Positions 26,060 through 34,169 of a stretch of 64,000 nt of DNA are shown here, one piece after another. Location: the NCBI GenBank assembly GCA_014360005.1, contig JACIYI010000001.1, positions 62,001 to 126,000 on the forward strand. The letters run 5' to 3'. This stretch comes from Candidatus Aminicenantota bacterium. GTDB taxonomy: Bacteria > Acidobacteriota > Aminicenantia > Aminicenantales > Saccharicenantaceae. Each line of letters opens with the position of its first letter. The stretch's first letter is position 1. The notes under the pieces are model-generated. The model was given only the letters and a program-made list of their open reading frames with translations. It was not told where the DNA came from and searched no databases. The position numbers and the translations under genes are program-made.

Positions 26060-27936
26060 TTGGAATTTTCCTCCAGCTGGGGCGGTTGGCCCAGCGTCAA
26101 CCTGACCAGAGCCTGACTGGCGGCCTGCCGTACCCGGGGGTTGAGGAATTTTTCTCCCCGTCGCAGCAGCTCCAGGGCTTCCGGGCTGCGGTTGGCTTCC
26201 AGACCGGCTACGGCGCAGACCCGGAGTTCAGTGGTGGCCGGCAGGATGGATTTTTTCAGGTAGGTTTTCTTGAGGAAGTTAAAGGCTTCCGGGTTGCGGC
26301 TGCGGCCCAGAAATTCAAACAGGGCCTTCTTCTCCTCAAAAGGTTTGTGCCGGAAAGCCCGGGTGCCCGTATCCTTAACGAGCTGTTTCAGACGGGAAGG
26401 GTCGCCCAGATATCTCAGGCTGCTGGTGGCTTTCAGCCGGACCTGGCCGTCGCTGTCGTTCATAAAGCCCAGGAGAATCTTGTTGGCCAGGTCCTCCTGA
26501 AATGAGCTCAGGGCTTCAATGGCCTGGAGTTTGAGTTCCCGGCGGCTCAGGGTCAGGAAATTGCTGAACTGCGAAATTATCTTCTGGCCGGGAAGCTCTC
26601 TCATCAGCTCAATGACCTCGGCCGTTAGTTCCGGTTTCTGGTCGTCGATGAAGGCGGCGGCCGTGGCCGGGTTTTCCTGGAGTTTGCTCCGGATGAGCTG
26701 GCGCAGGCTGGACCTGAACTCCGGGTTGTCTATTTTTTCGTAGAACTCGGCCAAGAAAGGCAGGGCCTTGTCTCCGAATTGCTTCACGTATTCAAACAGA
26801 GCCTGGTAATTTAGCTCGACTTTCTGGTCCACCAGTTTTCTGACTTCGTCCAGAATCTGAAGGCTGGAGGTGGCGTCGGCAAAAGACTCGAGCAGCGGCA
26901 TCTTTTCTGGCTGATCCTGGCTGATCAGGGCTTTCAGGTCCTTGATTTTCCGGTCGAGCAGAATAGGTATTTCAAACCGGCCGGCCTTGATGCTTTCCTG
27001 ATAAAAAGCCTTCAGGATTTCCAGATTAGCCCGGTATTGCTCCAGGTCTTTTTCCAGGGCCAGGATTTCCATCATCAGGTTGACAAATTCTTCCTCGGGC
27101 AAGAGCTGACGGTTTCGTTCGATCAGCTGGTTCAGGGTGTTCAGTTCTTCCCGGTTGAGAGCCACTTTTTCCGGCAGGCTGCCGGGAGCTTTCTCCTGGC
27201 CAGGTATTTCTTCCGGCTTGGCCTCGCCCTCGGCAAAACTCAGGGTCTGCTGCCAGGTTTCCGGCAGGTCGGGAAATTCCTGATCCTGGAAAGATTCCAG
27301 GGCCTGTTTTTCCTCCTGACGCAGCTCAACCTGGCCGGAAAAAATCTTCTGCCGGTCGACGTTGATTTCCACCACCCTGTTGGCCAGCTCCTGCGGAATT
27401 ATCTGCAGTCCTTTTTTGTTCAGGCTTTCAGCTCTTTCTTCCAGGATGCGGTTCTCGATGAACTCTTCAGGGGCATAGTACTGAACGTTAGCCAGGTCTT
27501 TTAACCACAGGGCATTGACCAGGTCCGACTCTTCAGCCGGCTTGGCCGATTCGCTCCGGACCAATTCCAGGAATTCGCCGATTTCCTGCTCGTCCATCCC
27601 CTGGTATAAAGCCAGGACCCGCAGGCCGTCCTTGTAGAAAAAGAACGGCAGGCTCTTGCTGGAAATTTCATCCTGGTAAACCGGCTTGCCCTGGTAATAG
27701 AAAGCGAACTCCCCGACTTCCAGCTCCAGTTTCTGGTAGCGCTCGAGAAAAGCTTTTAGCCTGGAGATGAAGTCCTGGCGGAAATGGATGGCCGAGGAAT
27801 GATGGGCCGGGAAAATTTTCAGGGCCGAGATGGTGTTGGCCAGGGCCAGGACCAGCTCCCGGGCTTGCTGAAAAGCCTGGGCCTCGTCTTCCTGTTCCGA
27901 ACCGGCCCGGTCTTTTATCCTGTCTTCTTCGGTCAT
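26056..27936 (-). CDS. HEAT-repeat protein paired with the HD-GYP protein
   Basis: This 626-aa protein is probably cytoplasmic; no signal or membrane segment is seen. The N-terminal about 170 residues (ISALKIFPAHHSSAIHF..., FAFYYQGKPVY, LYQGMDEQEIGEFLELV) resemble the N-terminus of the HD-GYP protein in pattern. A charged coiled-coil region (about 200-340) follows, then helical HEAT-like repeats to the end (for example LANKILLGFMNDSDGQVRLK, SLRYLGDPSRL). It ends 4 bp inside the HD-GYP gene. HEAT repeats suggest a scaffold or regulator of its partner. No exact family is claimed. Confidence 0.75.
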   Translation of the reverse strand: MTEEDRIKDRAGSEQEDEAQAFQQARELVLALANTISALKIFPAHHSSAIHFRQDFISRLKAFLERYQKLELEVGEFAFYYQGKPVYQDEISSKSLPFFFYKDGLRVLALYQGMDEQEIGEFLELVRSESAKPAEESDLVNALWLKDLANVQYYAPEEFIENRILEERAESLNKKGLQIIPQELANRVVEINVDRQKIFSGQVELRQEEKQALESFQDQEFPDLPETWQQTLSFAEGEAKPEEIPGQEKAPGSLPEKVALNREELNTLNQLIERNRQLLPEEEFVNLMMEILALEKDLEQYRANLEILKAFYQESIKAGRFEIPILLDRKIKDLKALISQDQPEKMPLLESFADATSSLQILDEVRKLVDQKVELNYQALFEYVKQFGDKALPFLAEFYEKIDNPEFRSSLRQLIRSKLQENPATAAAFIDDQKPELTAEVIELMRELPGQKIISQFSNFLTLSRRELKLQAIEALSSFQEDLANKILLGFMNDSDGQVRLKATSSLRYLGDPSRLKQLVKDTGTRAFRHKPFEEKKALFEFLGRSRNPEAFNFLKKTYLKKSILPATTELRVCAVAGLEANRSPEALELLRRGEKFLNPRVRQAASQALVRLTLGQPPQLEENSK

Positions 27937-27954
27937 GGTCTTGGGGCAGGCATA

Positions 27955-27983
27955 GTTTAATGCAGCTGCGAACGAATAGTCAA
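27955..27983 (-). promoter_or_regulatory. Candidate promoter for the HEAT/HD-GYP pair
   Basis: On the minus strand TTGACT (27978-27983), a 17-bp spacer, then TTAAAC (27955-27960). The -35 is good and the -10 is weak. The leader to the ATG at 27936 would be about 12 nt with no visible Shine-Dalgarno. Confidence 0.35.
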
Positions 27984-28005
27984 ACCGCAGGCTGAGAACG
28001 GACGG

Positions 28006-29268
28006 TCAGCGCTGGCTCAGGACCTGGTCTTCGTAATCCTTGATTTCAGCCAGCCACAGGTTTTCAGGCGGGGTATTGTGGTTCAGGCAGTAATAATCCC
28101 AGACTGCTCCCAGGGGCAGGTCCCTGGCCACCTGCCGCCAGGCCAGTTTGGCCAGGCTGTCGCCAGCCAGCTCAGCCTGCTTAATTCTATCCCAGGGGAG
28201 AAGCAGCGTCCGCAGCAGGCTGCGCAGGGTGGACCTGGCTCCCAGCACCCAGGCTCCCACCCGGTTCATGGAGGCATCGAAATAATCCAGTGCCAGGTGG
28301 ATTTTCTCCGGAAAAGGGGAGTTGACAATTTCTTCAGCCAGGGTGTCCAGTTCATCGTTGCCGATAACCACGTGGTCGCTGTCCCAGCGCAGGCCCCGGC
28401 TGATGTGGAGCAGCAGCTCGTTGCTAACCTGAAGGATGGCCGAAAGCTTGTCAGCCACCGATTCAGTCGGGTGGAAATGGCCCAGGTCCAGGCAGACCAT
28501 TTTGCCCTTTTTCAGGGCATAGGCCAGGTAGAATTCGTGGGATCCGACCACAAAAGCTTCACTGCCCAGGCCGAAAAGTTTGCTTTCCAGAGCATCCTTG
28601 AGCAGGGTCTGGCTGAACTCCAGCTCGAAGATCTCTTCCAGCGAATCGTAAAGAATCTGGCGGTAAAGCCAGCGGTCGGAGGGAATGTCCTTCAGGCCGT
28701 CAGGAATCCAGAGGTTATGCAGGGAGTAGGACTTGAGCTCCCGGCCGAAAAAAGCGGCGATTTTGCGGCAGCACTTGACATGTTCGACCCAGAACTTCCT
28801 GATTTCTTTCCGCGGATGACTCAGGGTCAGGCCCGAGGCGGCCTTGGGATGGCCAAAGCAGGTGGCATTGAAATCCAGCTTGATATTTAGATACTTGGCC
28901 CATTCCAGCCAGCCCCGGAAGTGGGATGGTTCGTACTCGTTTCTTTCGACCGGTGAATTGAATTCTCCGTAGATGGAATGGAGGTTGACCCGGTGGCGGC
29001 CCGGAATCAAGGACAGAGCCTTCTCCAGGTCCTGCCGGAGTTCGGCGGCATTCCTGGCCCGGCCGGGATAGTGGCCTGTTACCTGCAGCCCTGAGCCCCC
29101 GAAGCTGATTTCTTGCCACTCGAAGCCCTGGACGTCATCTCCCTGCCAGCAATGAATTGAAAGCTGGAAATTCTCAAGCTGGGCCAGGGCCTTTTCTGTG
29201 TCTATTCCCAGGTCGGCATATCTTTCCCGGGCTTCACGGTAACGTTTGTCCACCAGAGTCAGGTCCAT
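28006..29268 (-). CDS. rhaA: L-rhamnose isomerase
   Basis: This 420-aa enzyme converts L-rhamnose to L-rhamnulose. Family segments include FQLSIHCWQGDDVQGFE near residue 35, LDFNATCFGHPKA, SLHNLWIPDGLKDIPSDR, and CLDLGHFHPTESVADK, which contain metal and substrate ligands. The ATG at 29268 was chosen because AGGAGG lies 7 nt upstream; an in-frame TTG six bases earlier has no better signal. It is followed by the HEAT/HD-GYP pair and GH78, and preceded by rhaB. Confidence 0.92.
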   Translation of the reverse strand: MDLTLVDKRYREARERYADLGIDTEKALAQLENFQLSIHCWQGDDVQGFEWQEISFGGSGLQVTGHYPGRARNAAELRQDLEKALSLIPGRHRVNLHSIYGEFNSPVERNEYEPSHFRGWLEWAKYLNIKLDFNATCFGHPKAASGLTLSHPRKEIRKFWVEHVKCCRKIAAFFGRELKSYSLHNLWIPDGLKDIPSDRWLYRQILYDSLEEIFELEFSQTLLKDALESKLFGLGSEAFVVGSHEFYLAYALKKGKMVCLDLGHFHPTESVADKLSAILQVSNELLLHISRGLRWDSDHVVIGNDELDTLAEEIVNSPFPEKIHLALDYFDASMNRVGAWVLGARSTLRSLLRTLLLPWDRIKQAELAGDSLAKLAWRQVARDLPLGAVWDYYCLNHNTPPENLWLAEIKDYEDQVLSQR

Positions 29269-29292
29269 TACCAACCCTCCTGAATGAAGATT

Positions 29293-29319
29293 TTTATAAT
29301 TTTAAGGCTCCAGTGTCAA
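29293..29319 (-). promoter_or_regulatory. Candidate promoter for rhaA
   Basis: On the minus strand a perfect TTGACA (29314-29319) precedes TATAAA (29293-29298) with a 15-bp spacer. It lies in the 82-bp gap between rhaB and rhaA, so rhaA may be transcribed separately from rhaB. Confidence 0.4.
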
Positions 29320-29350
29320 GCCCCGGCTGCAGACAGCAGGACCTCCTTTA

Positions 29351-30823
29351 TTATTTTCCAATAACCCGAAGAAAATCCCGATAATGCTCTGACCAGGTTC
29401 CAGGCTCTTCAGGAATAAATTCTTTTATCTCAAACGACTGCCGCACCACCTCTCTTATTTCCTGGCGGCTTCGCAGCCGGCCGGCGGCCAGGGCCTGCAC
29501 CAGGACGTTTCCGGCCGAGGTAGCTTCGTCCGGCCCGGCCAGCACCCTCAGTCCGGTGGCTTCGGCCGTGAACTGGTTCAGGAGCTGGTTGCGAGAGCCC
29601 CCGCCTATTATGTGAATGGTGCGGAAGCTGCGGCCGGTCAGCCGGCTGAGTTCTTCCACCACCAGGCGGTACTTGAAGGCCAGGCTCTCCAGGATGGCCC
29701 GGACGGTGGTCCCGGTATCAGCCGGTTCTTTTTGCCCGGTCCGGCGGGCATAGTTATTGATGGCTTCGACCATGTTTTCCGGATTCAGGAAATCAGGAGC
29801 GTCAGGGTCCAGGTACAACTGGAAAGGCCGGGCCCTGGCCGCCAGGTCCACCAGCTGCTCGTAACTCAGCTGGCTGCTTCTCGACCAGACCCGACGGCAC
29901 TGCTGCAACGGCCAGAGCCCGGTGACATTTTTCAGGAAGCGGATGGTCCGTCCCAGGCCACTTTCGTTGGTGAAGTTAGCGGCAAAAGACTCGGCGCTGA
30001 CTACCGCTTCGGGCAATTCCACCCCGACCAGCGACCAGGTGCCGGAACTGATGTAAAGCCAGTCCTGCCCTTCACCCGGGGCTGCGGCCACGGCTGAGGC
30101 AGTATCATGACTGGCTACCTGGATGACCTCAATTTCCGGCAGGCCGTCGTCCAGCAGCCAGCCGGAAATCCGCCCCAGACTGGTTCCGGGCTGATTAATT
30201 TCCGGCAGGATGGCGGCGTCCAGTCCCATCCTGTCCAGGAGTTGAGGCAACCACTTTCGGCTGAAGGGTGAAAGGAGCTGGGAAGTGGAGGCGATGGTCA
30301 ATTCGCTGGCCTGTTTTCCGGTCAAAAGGTAATTGATGATGTCCGGCGTAAACAGCAGGCGCCGGGCTGAGCGGACCAGCTCCGGGTTTTCGGCCAGCAG
30401 GGAGTAAAGCTGAAACAGGGAGTTAAAAGGCAGGAACTGGATTCCAGTCAGTCCGTAGAGTTCTTCAGGGGAATAAGTCCGGAAATACCTTTCCATGGCG
30501 GCCGGAAAGGCGCGGTCCCGGTAGCAATAGGGAAGAGCCAGGAGGTTGCCCCGGGCATCGAGCAGGCCGAAATCCACTCCCCAGGTATCAACTCCCAGGC
30601 TGGTTATTTCCAGGCCGTTCTTACGGCAGTCCTGGAGCACTTTCCTGATTTCTTCAAACAGGTAATAGATATTCCAGTGGAGGTGGTTTTCAAGATAGAG
30701 AGTCTTGTTGGGGAAACGGTGCAGTTCCCGCAGTTTCAGGCGGCCGTCTTCCAGCCGGCCCAGCATCGCCCGGCCGCTTTCAGCTCCCAGGTCAAAGGCC
30801 AAAAATTGGTGAGGTTTCATCAT
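29351..30823 (-). CDS. rhaB: Rhamnulokinase
   Basis: This 490-aa FGGY-family sugar kinase phosphorylates L-rhamnulose. Diagnostic segments are FLAFDLGAESGRAMLG at the N-terminus, SLGVDTWGVDFGLLD near 80, GLTGIQFLPFNSLFQL near 145, and HIIGGGSRNQLLNQ near 405 for ATP binding. Two adjacent ATG codons (30823 and 30820) are possible starts. The next step, rhamnulose-1-phosphate aldolase, and a rhamnose transporter are not in this window. Confidence 0.92.
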   Translation of the reverse strand: MMKPHQFLAFDLGAESGRAMLGRLEDGRLKLRELHRFPNKTLYLENHLHWNIYYLFEEIRKVLQDCRKNGLEITSLGVDTWGVDFGLLDARGNLLALPYCYRDRAFPAAMERYFRTYSPEELYGLTGIQFLPFNSLFQLYSLLAENPELVRSARRLLFTPDIINYLLTGKQASELTIASTSQLLSPFSRKWLPQLLDRMGLDAAILPEINQPGTSLGRISGWLLDDGLPEIEVIQVASHDTASAVAAAPGEGQDWLYISSGTWSLVGVELPEAVVSAESFAANFTNESGLGRTIRFLKNVTGLWPLQQCRRVWSRSSQLSYEQLVDLAARARPFQLYLDPDAPDFLNPENMVEAINNYARRTGQKEPADTGTTVRAILESLAFKYRLVVEELSRLTGRSFRTIHIIGGGSRNQLLNQFTAEATGLRVLAGPDEATSAGNVLVQALAAGRLRSRQEIREVVRQSFEIKEFIPEEPGTWSEHYRDFLRVIGK

Positions 30824-31161
30824 GGCTGCCTTTCAGCTTTTTTATATTGTAATTCTATCCATATTGCCCATAAATAATCCAGAGCCTGGAATACTTTTTT
30901 GTCCTGGCCACAGAAAATCTGAGAACTGGCCGAAACGCTGGCCAATTTATCTGGTTTGACCGGCTTTAACCATATCAGGTCTTTGCTCCGAGCCTTTTTC
31001 TCCGCTGGAGCCAGTGTCCGGGGCTCCGGGCCTTAGTTATCAGTATTTTTATTCTGGCCGACCTTTTACGGCTAAAAAAAATCTGGCCTGAGATTGGTCC
31101 GGGATTTTGCCAGCGCGGCTGTAATCGTCTATATTAAAGAGCGGAAAAAATGGAGTTTCAG
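30824..31161 (+). other. Gene-free interval between divergent rhaB and yjbQ
   Basis: The interval is 338 bp, AT-rich at both ends and mixed in the middle. It holds the promoter for the YjbQ-family gene near its right end. No clear promoter hexamer pair for rhaB was found; TATAAA occurs 21-26 bp before rhaB without a matching -35. No open frame or RNA gene was recognised. Confidence 0.6.
31107..31135 (+). promoter_or_regulatory. Promoter for the yjbQ-yprB-adh genes
   Basis: TTGCCA (31107-31112), a 17-bp spacer and TATATT (31130-31135). Transcription would begin near 31142, about 20 nt before the ATG at 31162, which supports that start over the ATG at 31150. Confidence 0.55.
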
Positions 31162-31581
31162 ATGAGAATCATCAATGATTCAATAACCGTAGCCACCCGT
31201 GGTTACAACGATCTAAAGGATATTACGCCCCAGGTGCAGCAGAAGCTTCAGGCCCACGGCCTGCAGTCAGGCCAGGTTCTGATTTTTGTCCAGGGCTCGA
31301 CCGCCGGGATAACCACTATCGAATATGAACCGGGCCTGGTCAAGGACCTGTCGGAGCTGCTGGAAAAACTGGTGCCCAGCAACCGCAGCTATCATCATGA
31401 CGAACGCTGGGGAGATGCCAACGGCTTTTCCCATCTGCGGGCGGCCCTGATCGGACCAGCCCTGCCAGTGCCCTTTGCTGAAGGCCGGTTGCAACTGGGC
31501 GTCTGGCAGCAGATTGTCCTGGTGGATTTTGATAACCGTCCCCGGAGCAGGAATATTTACCTGCAGTTTCTGGGAGAATAA
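31162..31581 (+). CDS. yjbQ: YjbQ family protein (UPF0047; secondary thiamine-phosphate synthase-like)
   Basis: This 139-aa protein has family motifs TAGITTIEYEPG near 50, HDERWGDANGFSHLRAALIGP near 80, and LGVWQQIVLVDFDNRPR near 112; the His, Asp and Glu residues are the conserved putative active site. Family members have weak thiamine-phosphate synthase activity, but the true role is debated. ATG 31162 was chosen because GGAG lies 6 nt upstream and the promoter predicts a start site just before it; an ATG four codons earlier is also in frame. Confidence 0.88.
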   Translation: MRIINDSITVATRGYNDLKDITPQVQQKLQAHGLQSGQVLIFVQGSTAGITTIEYEPGLVKDLSELLEKLVPSNRSYHHDERWGDANGFSHLRAALIGPALPVPFAEGRLQLGVWQQIVLVDFDNRPRSRNIYLQFLGE

Positions 31582-31681
31582 AAGCTGGCGGCGGGTTGGC
31601 TGGCGGCTTAAAATGGAAAAAGGTGATAACGGCCGGGCCTGGAGTATAATTAAAAAGAAGGCCGGAAGCGAAGAGTGAACA

Positions 31682-33010
31682 ATGGACATAGATGACCTCA
31701 GGGAGTCGTTGAGAAAAAAGGCTAAGGGCCAGTCCCGGGACAGGGTCAAGGAGCTCTGGCAGAATATCAATTCCCAGAAAAACCTGACTACCCGGGAAAA
31801 GCTGGAACGGCTGCTGGAAATTTCCAGAAAGCAGAAGACTGAAAAAAAAGACCGACCGCAGCCGCCGTCGCCCGGCCCAGCCCGCGGCTCCGGCCAGCAG
31901 CCCTTCCTGGTGGTGGAAAACAGCTATAAGCTGGACGCCCGTTACGGCCAGATTCCCCTGTCGGTCGGGCTGGATATTCCCGGTCCAGTGCTGGCCGTCC
32001 TGGCCCGGGATCAACAGTTTGAGAGCCTGTCCTTGGCCGGAGCGGTGCTGCTCGACCTGGAAACCACCGGGCTGTCCGGGGGCACCGGGACCGTGCCTTT
32101 CCTGGTGGGTCTGGGTTTTTTCGAGAACGACACTTTTAAGATTGTCCAGTATTTCCTTAACGACCTGGCAGCCGAGGGCCGGATGCTGGCCGACCTGAAA
32201 CAGCTGCTGGAAGAAAAAAACTTTACCTCGGTCGTTTCCTACAACGGCAAGGGCTTTGACCTGCCTCTGCTGGAGACCAGGTTTACCCTTAATCGCCTGC
32301 GGCTGGTGCTGAGCGCCCTGCCTCACCTGGACTTCCTGTTTTCAGCCCGGCACCTGTGGAAGCATAAATATGAAAGCTGTCGTTTGTACGACCTGGCCCT
32401 GAGCAAGTTGGGAGTGGACCGGGCCGAGGATATCCCGTCGGAAGAAATTCCCTGGCGCTATTTCCAGTATTTAAGGACCGGAGACTTTTCCCTGATTGAA
32501 CCGATTTTTTACCACAACCAGGAAGACCTCATGTCGCTCTACGGAGTGGTGGTGGCCGGGGCCCTGCTGGTCTCCCGCAGCCTGGAAGAAAGCGAGGTCG
32601 ATCTCGAGGCCACCGAGCTCCTGGGGGTGGGTAAGATTCTGGAAAGGGCCGGGCAGGTGGAAAAATCTGTGGTTTTCTACGAAAAATCCCTGAGCCGGAC
32701 TTTGCCGGAGCCGGTCTCAACCAGGGTTCGAAAAAACCTGGCCCAGTATTTCAAGCGGAAGAAACAGTGGGAGAGGTCGCTGCAGCTCTGGCGGGATCTC
32801 CTGGAAAACAGCGAGGACCTGGAGTGCTTCCGCGAGCTGGCCATTTATTTTGAGCATCACCGGAAAGACCCGGAAGAAGCCCTGAAGTATGCTCTGGATG
32901 GTCTGGCTCTGTCCCGGGGGCGGAACTTAAAATATGAGCAGGACTTCCAGAAAAGGGTCGACCGCCTGTGCCTTAAGCTCAACCGGAAAAAGACTTTGAA
33001 ATCTGAATGA
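31682..33010 (+). CDS. YprB-like DEDD exonuclease domain protein with C-terminal TPRs
   Basis: This 442-aa protein has a central RNase H-like (DnaQ-type) nuclease domain. LLDLETTGLSGGTGTVPFL supplies the first Asp/Glu near 123, VSYNGKGFDLPLLETRF the second Asp near 190, and FYHNQEDLMSLYG the His/Asp pair near 280. TPR-like helices follow from about 320 to 430. The N-terminal 75 residues are charged. Bacillus YprB is the usual named relative; its exact substrate is not established. It lies in the yjbQ transcription unit, 13 bp before the alcohol dehydrogenase. Confidence 0.82.
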   Translation: MDIDDLRESLRKKAKGQSRDRVKELWQNINSQKNLTTREKLERLLEISRKQKTEKKDRPQPPSPGPARGSGQQPFLVVENSYKLDARYGQIPLSVGLDIPGPVLAVLARDQQFESLSLAGAVLLDLETTGLSGGTGTVPFLVGLGFFENDTFKIVQYFLNDLAAEGRMLADLKQLLEEKNFTSVVSYNGKGFDLPLLETRFTLNRLRLVLSALPHLDFLFSARHLWKHKYESCRLYDLALSKLGVDRAEDIPSEEIPWRYFQYLRTGDFSLIEPIFYHNQEDLMSLYGVVVAGALLVSRSLEESEVDLEATELLGVGKILERAGQVEKSVVFYEKSLSRTLPEPVSTRVRKNLAQYFKRKKQWERSLQLWRDLLENSEDLECFRELAIYFEHHRKDPEEALKYALDGLALSRGRNLKYEQDFQKRVDRLCLKLNRKKTLKSE

Positions 33011-33023
33011 AGGGGGAGTGACG

Positions 33024-34025
33024 GTGAAAGCTATGGTCATCACCGGCTTCAAGCCGGTGGAGGAAAATCCGCTGGAACTCAGGGAAGTGGCCCGACCGCT
33101 TCCCGGTCCCGGTGAAATCCTGGTCAGAGTTAAGTATTGCGGTGTCTGCCACACCGACCTGCACACGGTCGAAGGTGAATTGCCGGGGGTCAGCCTGCCC
33201 CGTATTCCCGGTCACCAGGTGGTGGGGACGGTGGAGCAGTGCGGCCAGGGCACTTCGCTTTTCAGGAAAGGCGACCGGGTGGGTGTGGCCTGGCTTTACC
33301 AGGCCTGCGGCCAGTGTGGCTTCTGCCGCAGCGGTCGGGAGAACCTCTGCCTTCAAGCCAGGTTTACCGGCTACCAGGTGGACGGGGGTTATGCTGAATA
33401 TCTGGTGGTGCCGGAAAACTTTGCCTACGAGCTGCCGGAAAATTTCCCCGACGAGCAGGCGGCGCCTTTGCTCTGTGCTGGAATCATCGGCTACCGGGCT
33501 CAGCGCCTCAGCCGCATCAAGCCGGGAGAGAAGCTGGGGCTTTACGGCTTTGGCGCTTCGGCTCACGTTACTATCCAGGTGGCTGCTCACTGGAAGTGTC
33601 GGGTGTATGTTTTCTCCCGCAGTCCGAAGCACCGGGAACATGCCCTGGAGCTGGGAGCCTGCTGGGCCGGAAAACCCGACGAGCTGCCGCCGGATAAGCT
33701 GGACAGCGCCATCGTCTTTGCCCCGGCCGGGGAGGTAGCCAGACTGGCTCTGCGAGCGGTGGACCGGGGTGGAACGGTGGCCCTGGCCGGCATTTACCTG
33801 AGTCCCATTCCGGAGCTTGATTACGGCCGCGAGCTCTATCACGAAAAATGCCTCAGGAGCGTGGCCAACGCCACCAGGCAGGACGGAGTCGAGTTCCTGA
33901 AGATTGCGGCTGAGGTGCCGGTCCGGACCGAAGTCCGGATTTATCCGCTGGCCCAGGCCAACCGGGCTCTTCATGATGTCAAACACAGCCTGATCAACGG
34001 GGCGGCGGTTTTAAGAATCGACTGA
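33024..34025 (+). CDS. Zinc-dependent alcohol dehydrogenase family protein
   Basis: This 333-aa medium-chain dehydrogenase carries the catalytic-zinc Cys in CGVCHTDLH near 35 and GHQVVG near 58. The structural zinc site CGQCGFCRSGRENLC lies near 90-104, and the Rossmann region is LGLYGFGASAH near 172. The GHQ in place of GHE is typical of one subfamily (adh_fam_2 type). GTG 33024 was preferred because AGGGGGAG lies at a normal distance; an in-frame GTG two codons earlier is too close to it. The alcohol or aldehyde substrate is unknown. Confidence 0.88.
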   Translation: MKAMVITGFKPVEENPLELREVARPLPGPGEILVRVKYCGVCHTDLHTVEGELPGVSLPRIPGHQVVGTVEQCGQGTSLFRKGDRVGVAWLYQACGQCGFCRSGRENLCLQARFTGYQVDGGYAEYLVVPENFAYELPENFPDEQAAPLLCAGIIGYRAQRLSRIKPGEKLGLYGFGASAHVTIQVAAHWKCRVYVFSRSPKHREHALELGACWAGKPDELPPDKLDSAIVFAPAGEVARLALRAVDRGGTVALAGIYLSPIPELDYGRELYHEKCLRSVANATRQDGVEFLKIAAEVPVRTEVRIYPLAQANRALHDVKHSLINGAAVLRID

Positions 34026-34031
34026 GGTCGG

Positions 34032-34060
34032 TTGAAAAATTAAGGCTCATAAGATAATAT
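34032..34060 (+). promoter_or_regulatory. Promoter for tRNA-Arg
   Basis: TTGAAA (34032-34037), a 17-bp spacer and TAATAT (34055-34060), ending 17 bp before the 5' end of the tRNA. It probably also transcribes the downstream NMP-kinase-like gene. Confidence 0.6.
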
Positions 34061-34077
34061 TTAAGAGTTCTCCGTTT

Positions 34078-34151
34078 GCGCCCGTAGCTCAGTTGGATAG
34101 AGCGACTGACTACGAATCAGTAGGCCGCAGGTTCGAGCCCTGCCGGGCGCA
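34078..34151 (+). tRNA. tRNA-Arg (anticodon ACG)
   Basis: The cloverleaf folds fully. The acceptor stem GCGCCCG (34078-34084) pairs with CGGGCGC (34144-34150), and the D-arm stem is GCTC/GAGC. The anticodon stem ACTGA/TCAGT has loop CTACGAA, with ACG at 34112-34114. The T-stem GCAGG/CCTGC has loop TTCGAGC, and the discriminator is A. CCA is not encoded. An ACG anticodon normally needs A34-to-inosine editing by TadA to read CGU, CGC and CGA. Confidence 0.97.
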
Positions 34152-34169
34152 TTCTTTTACTACCGCCCG

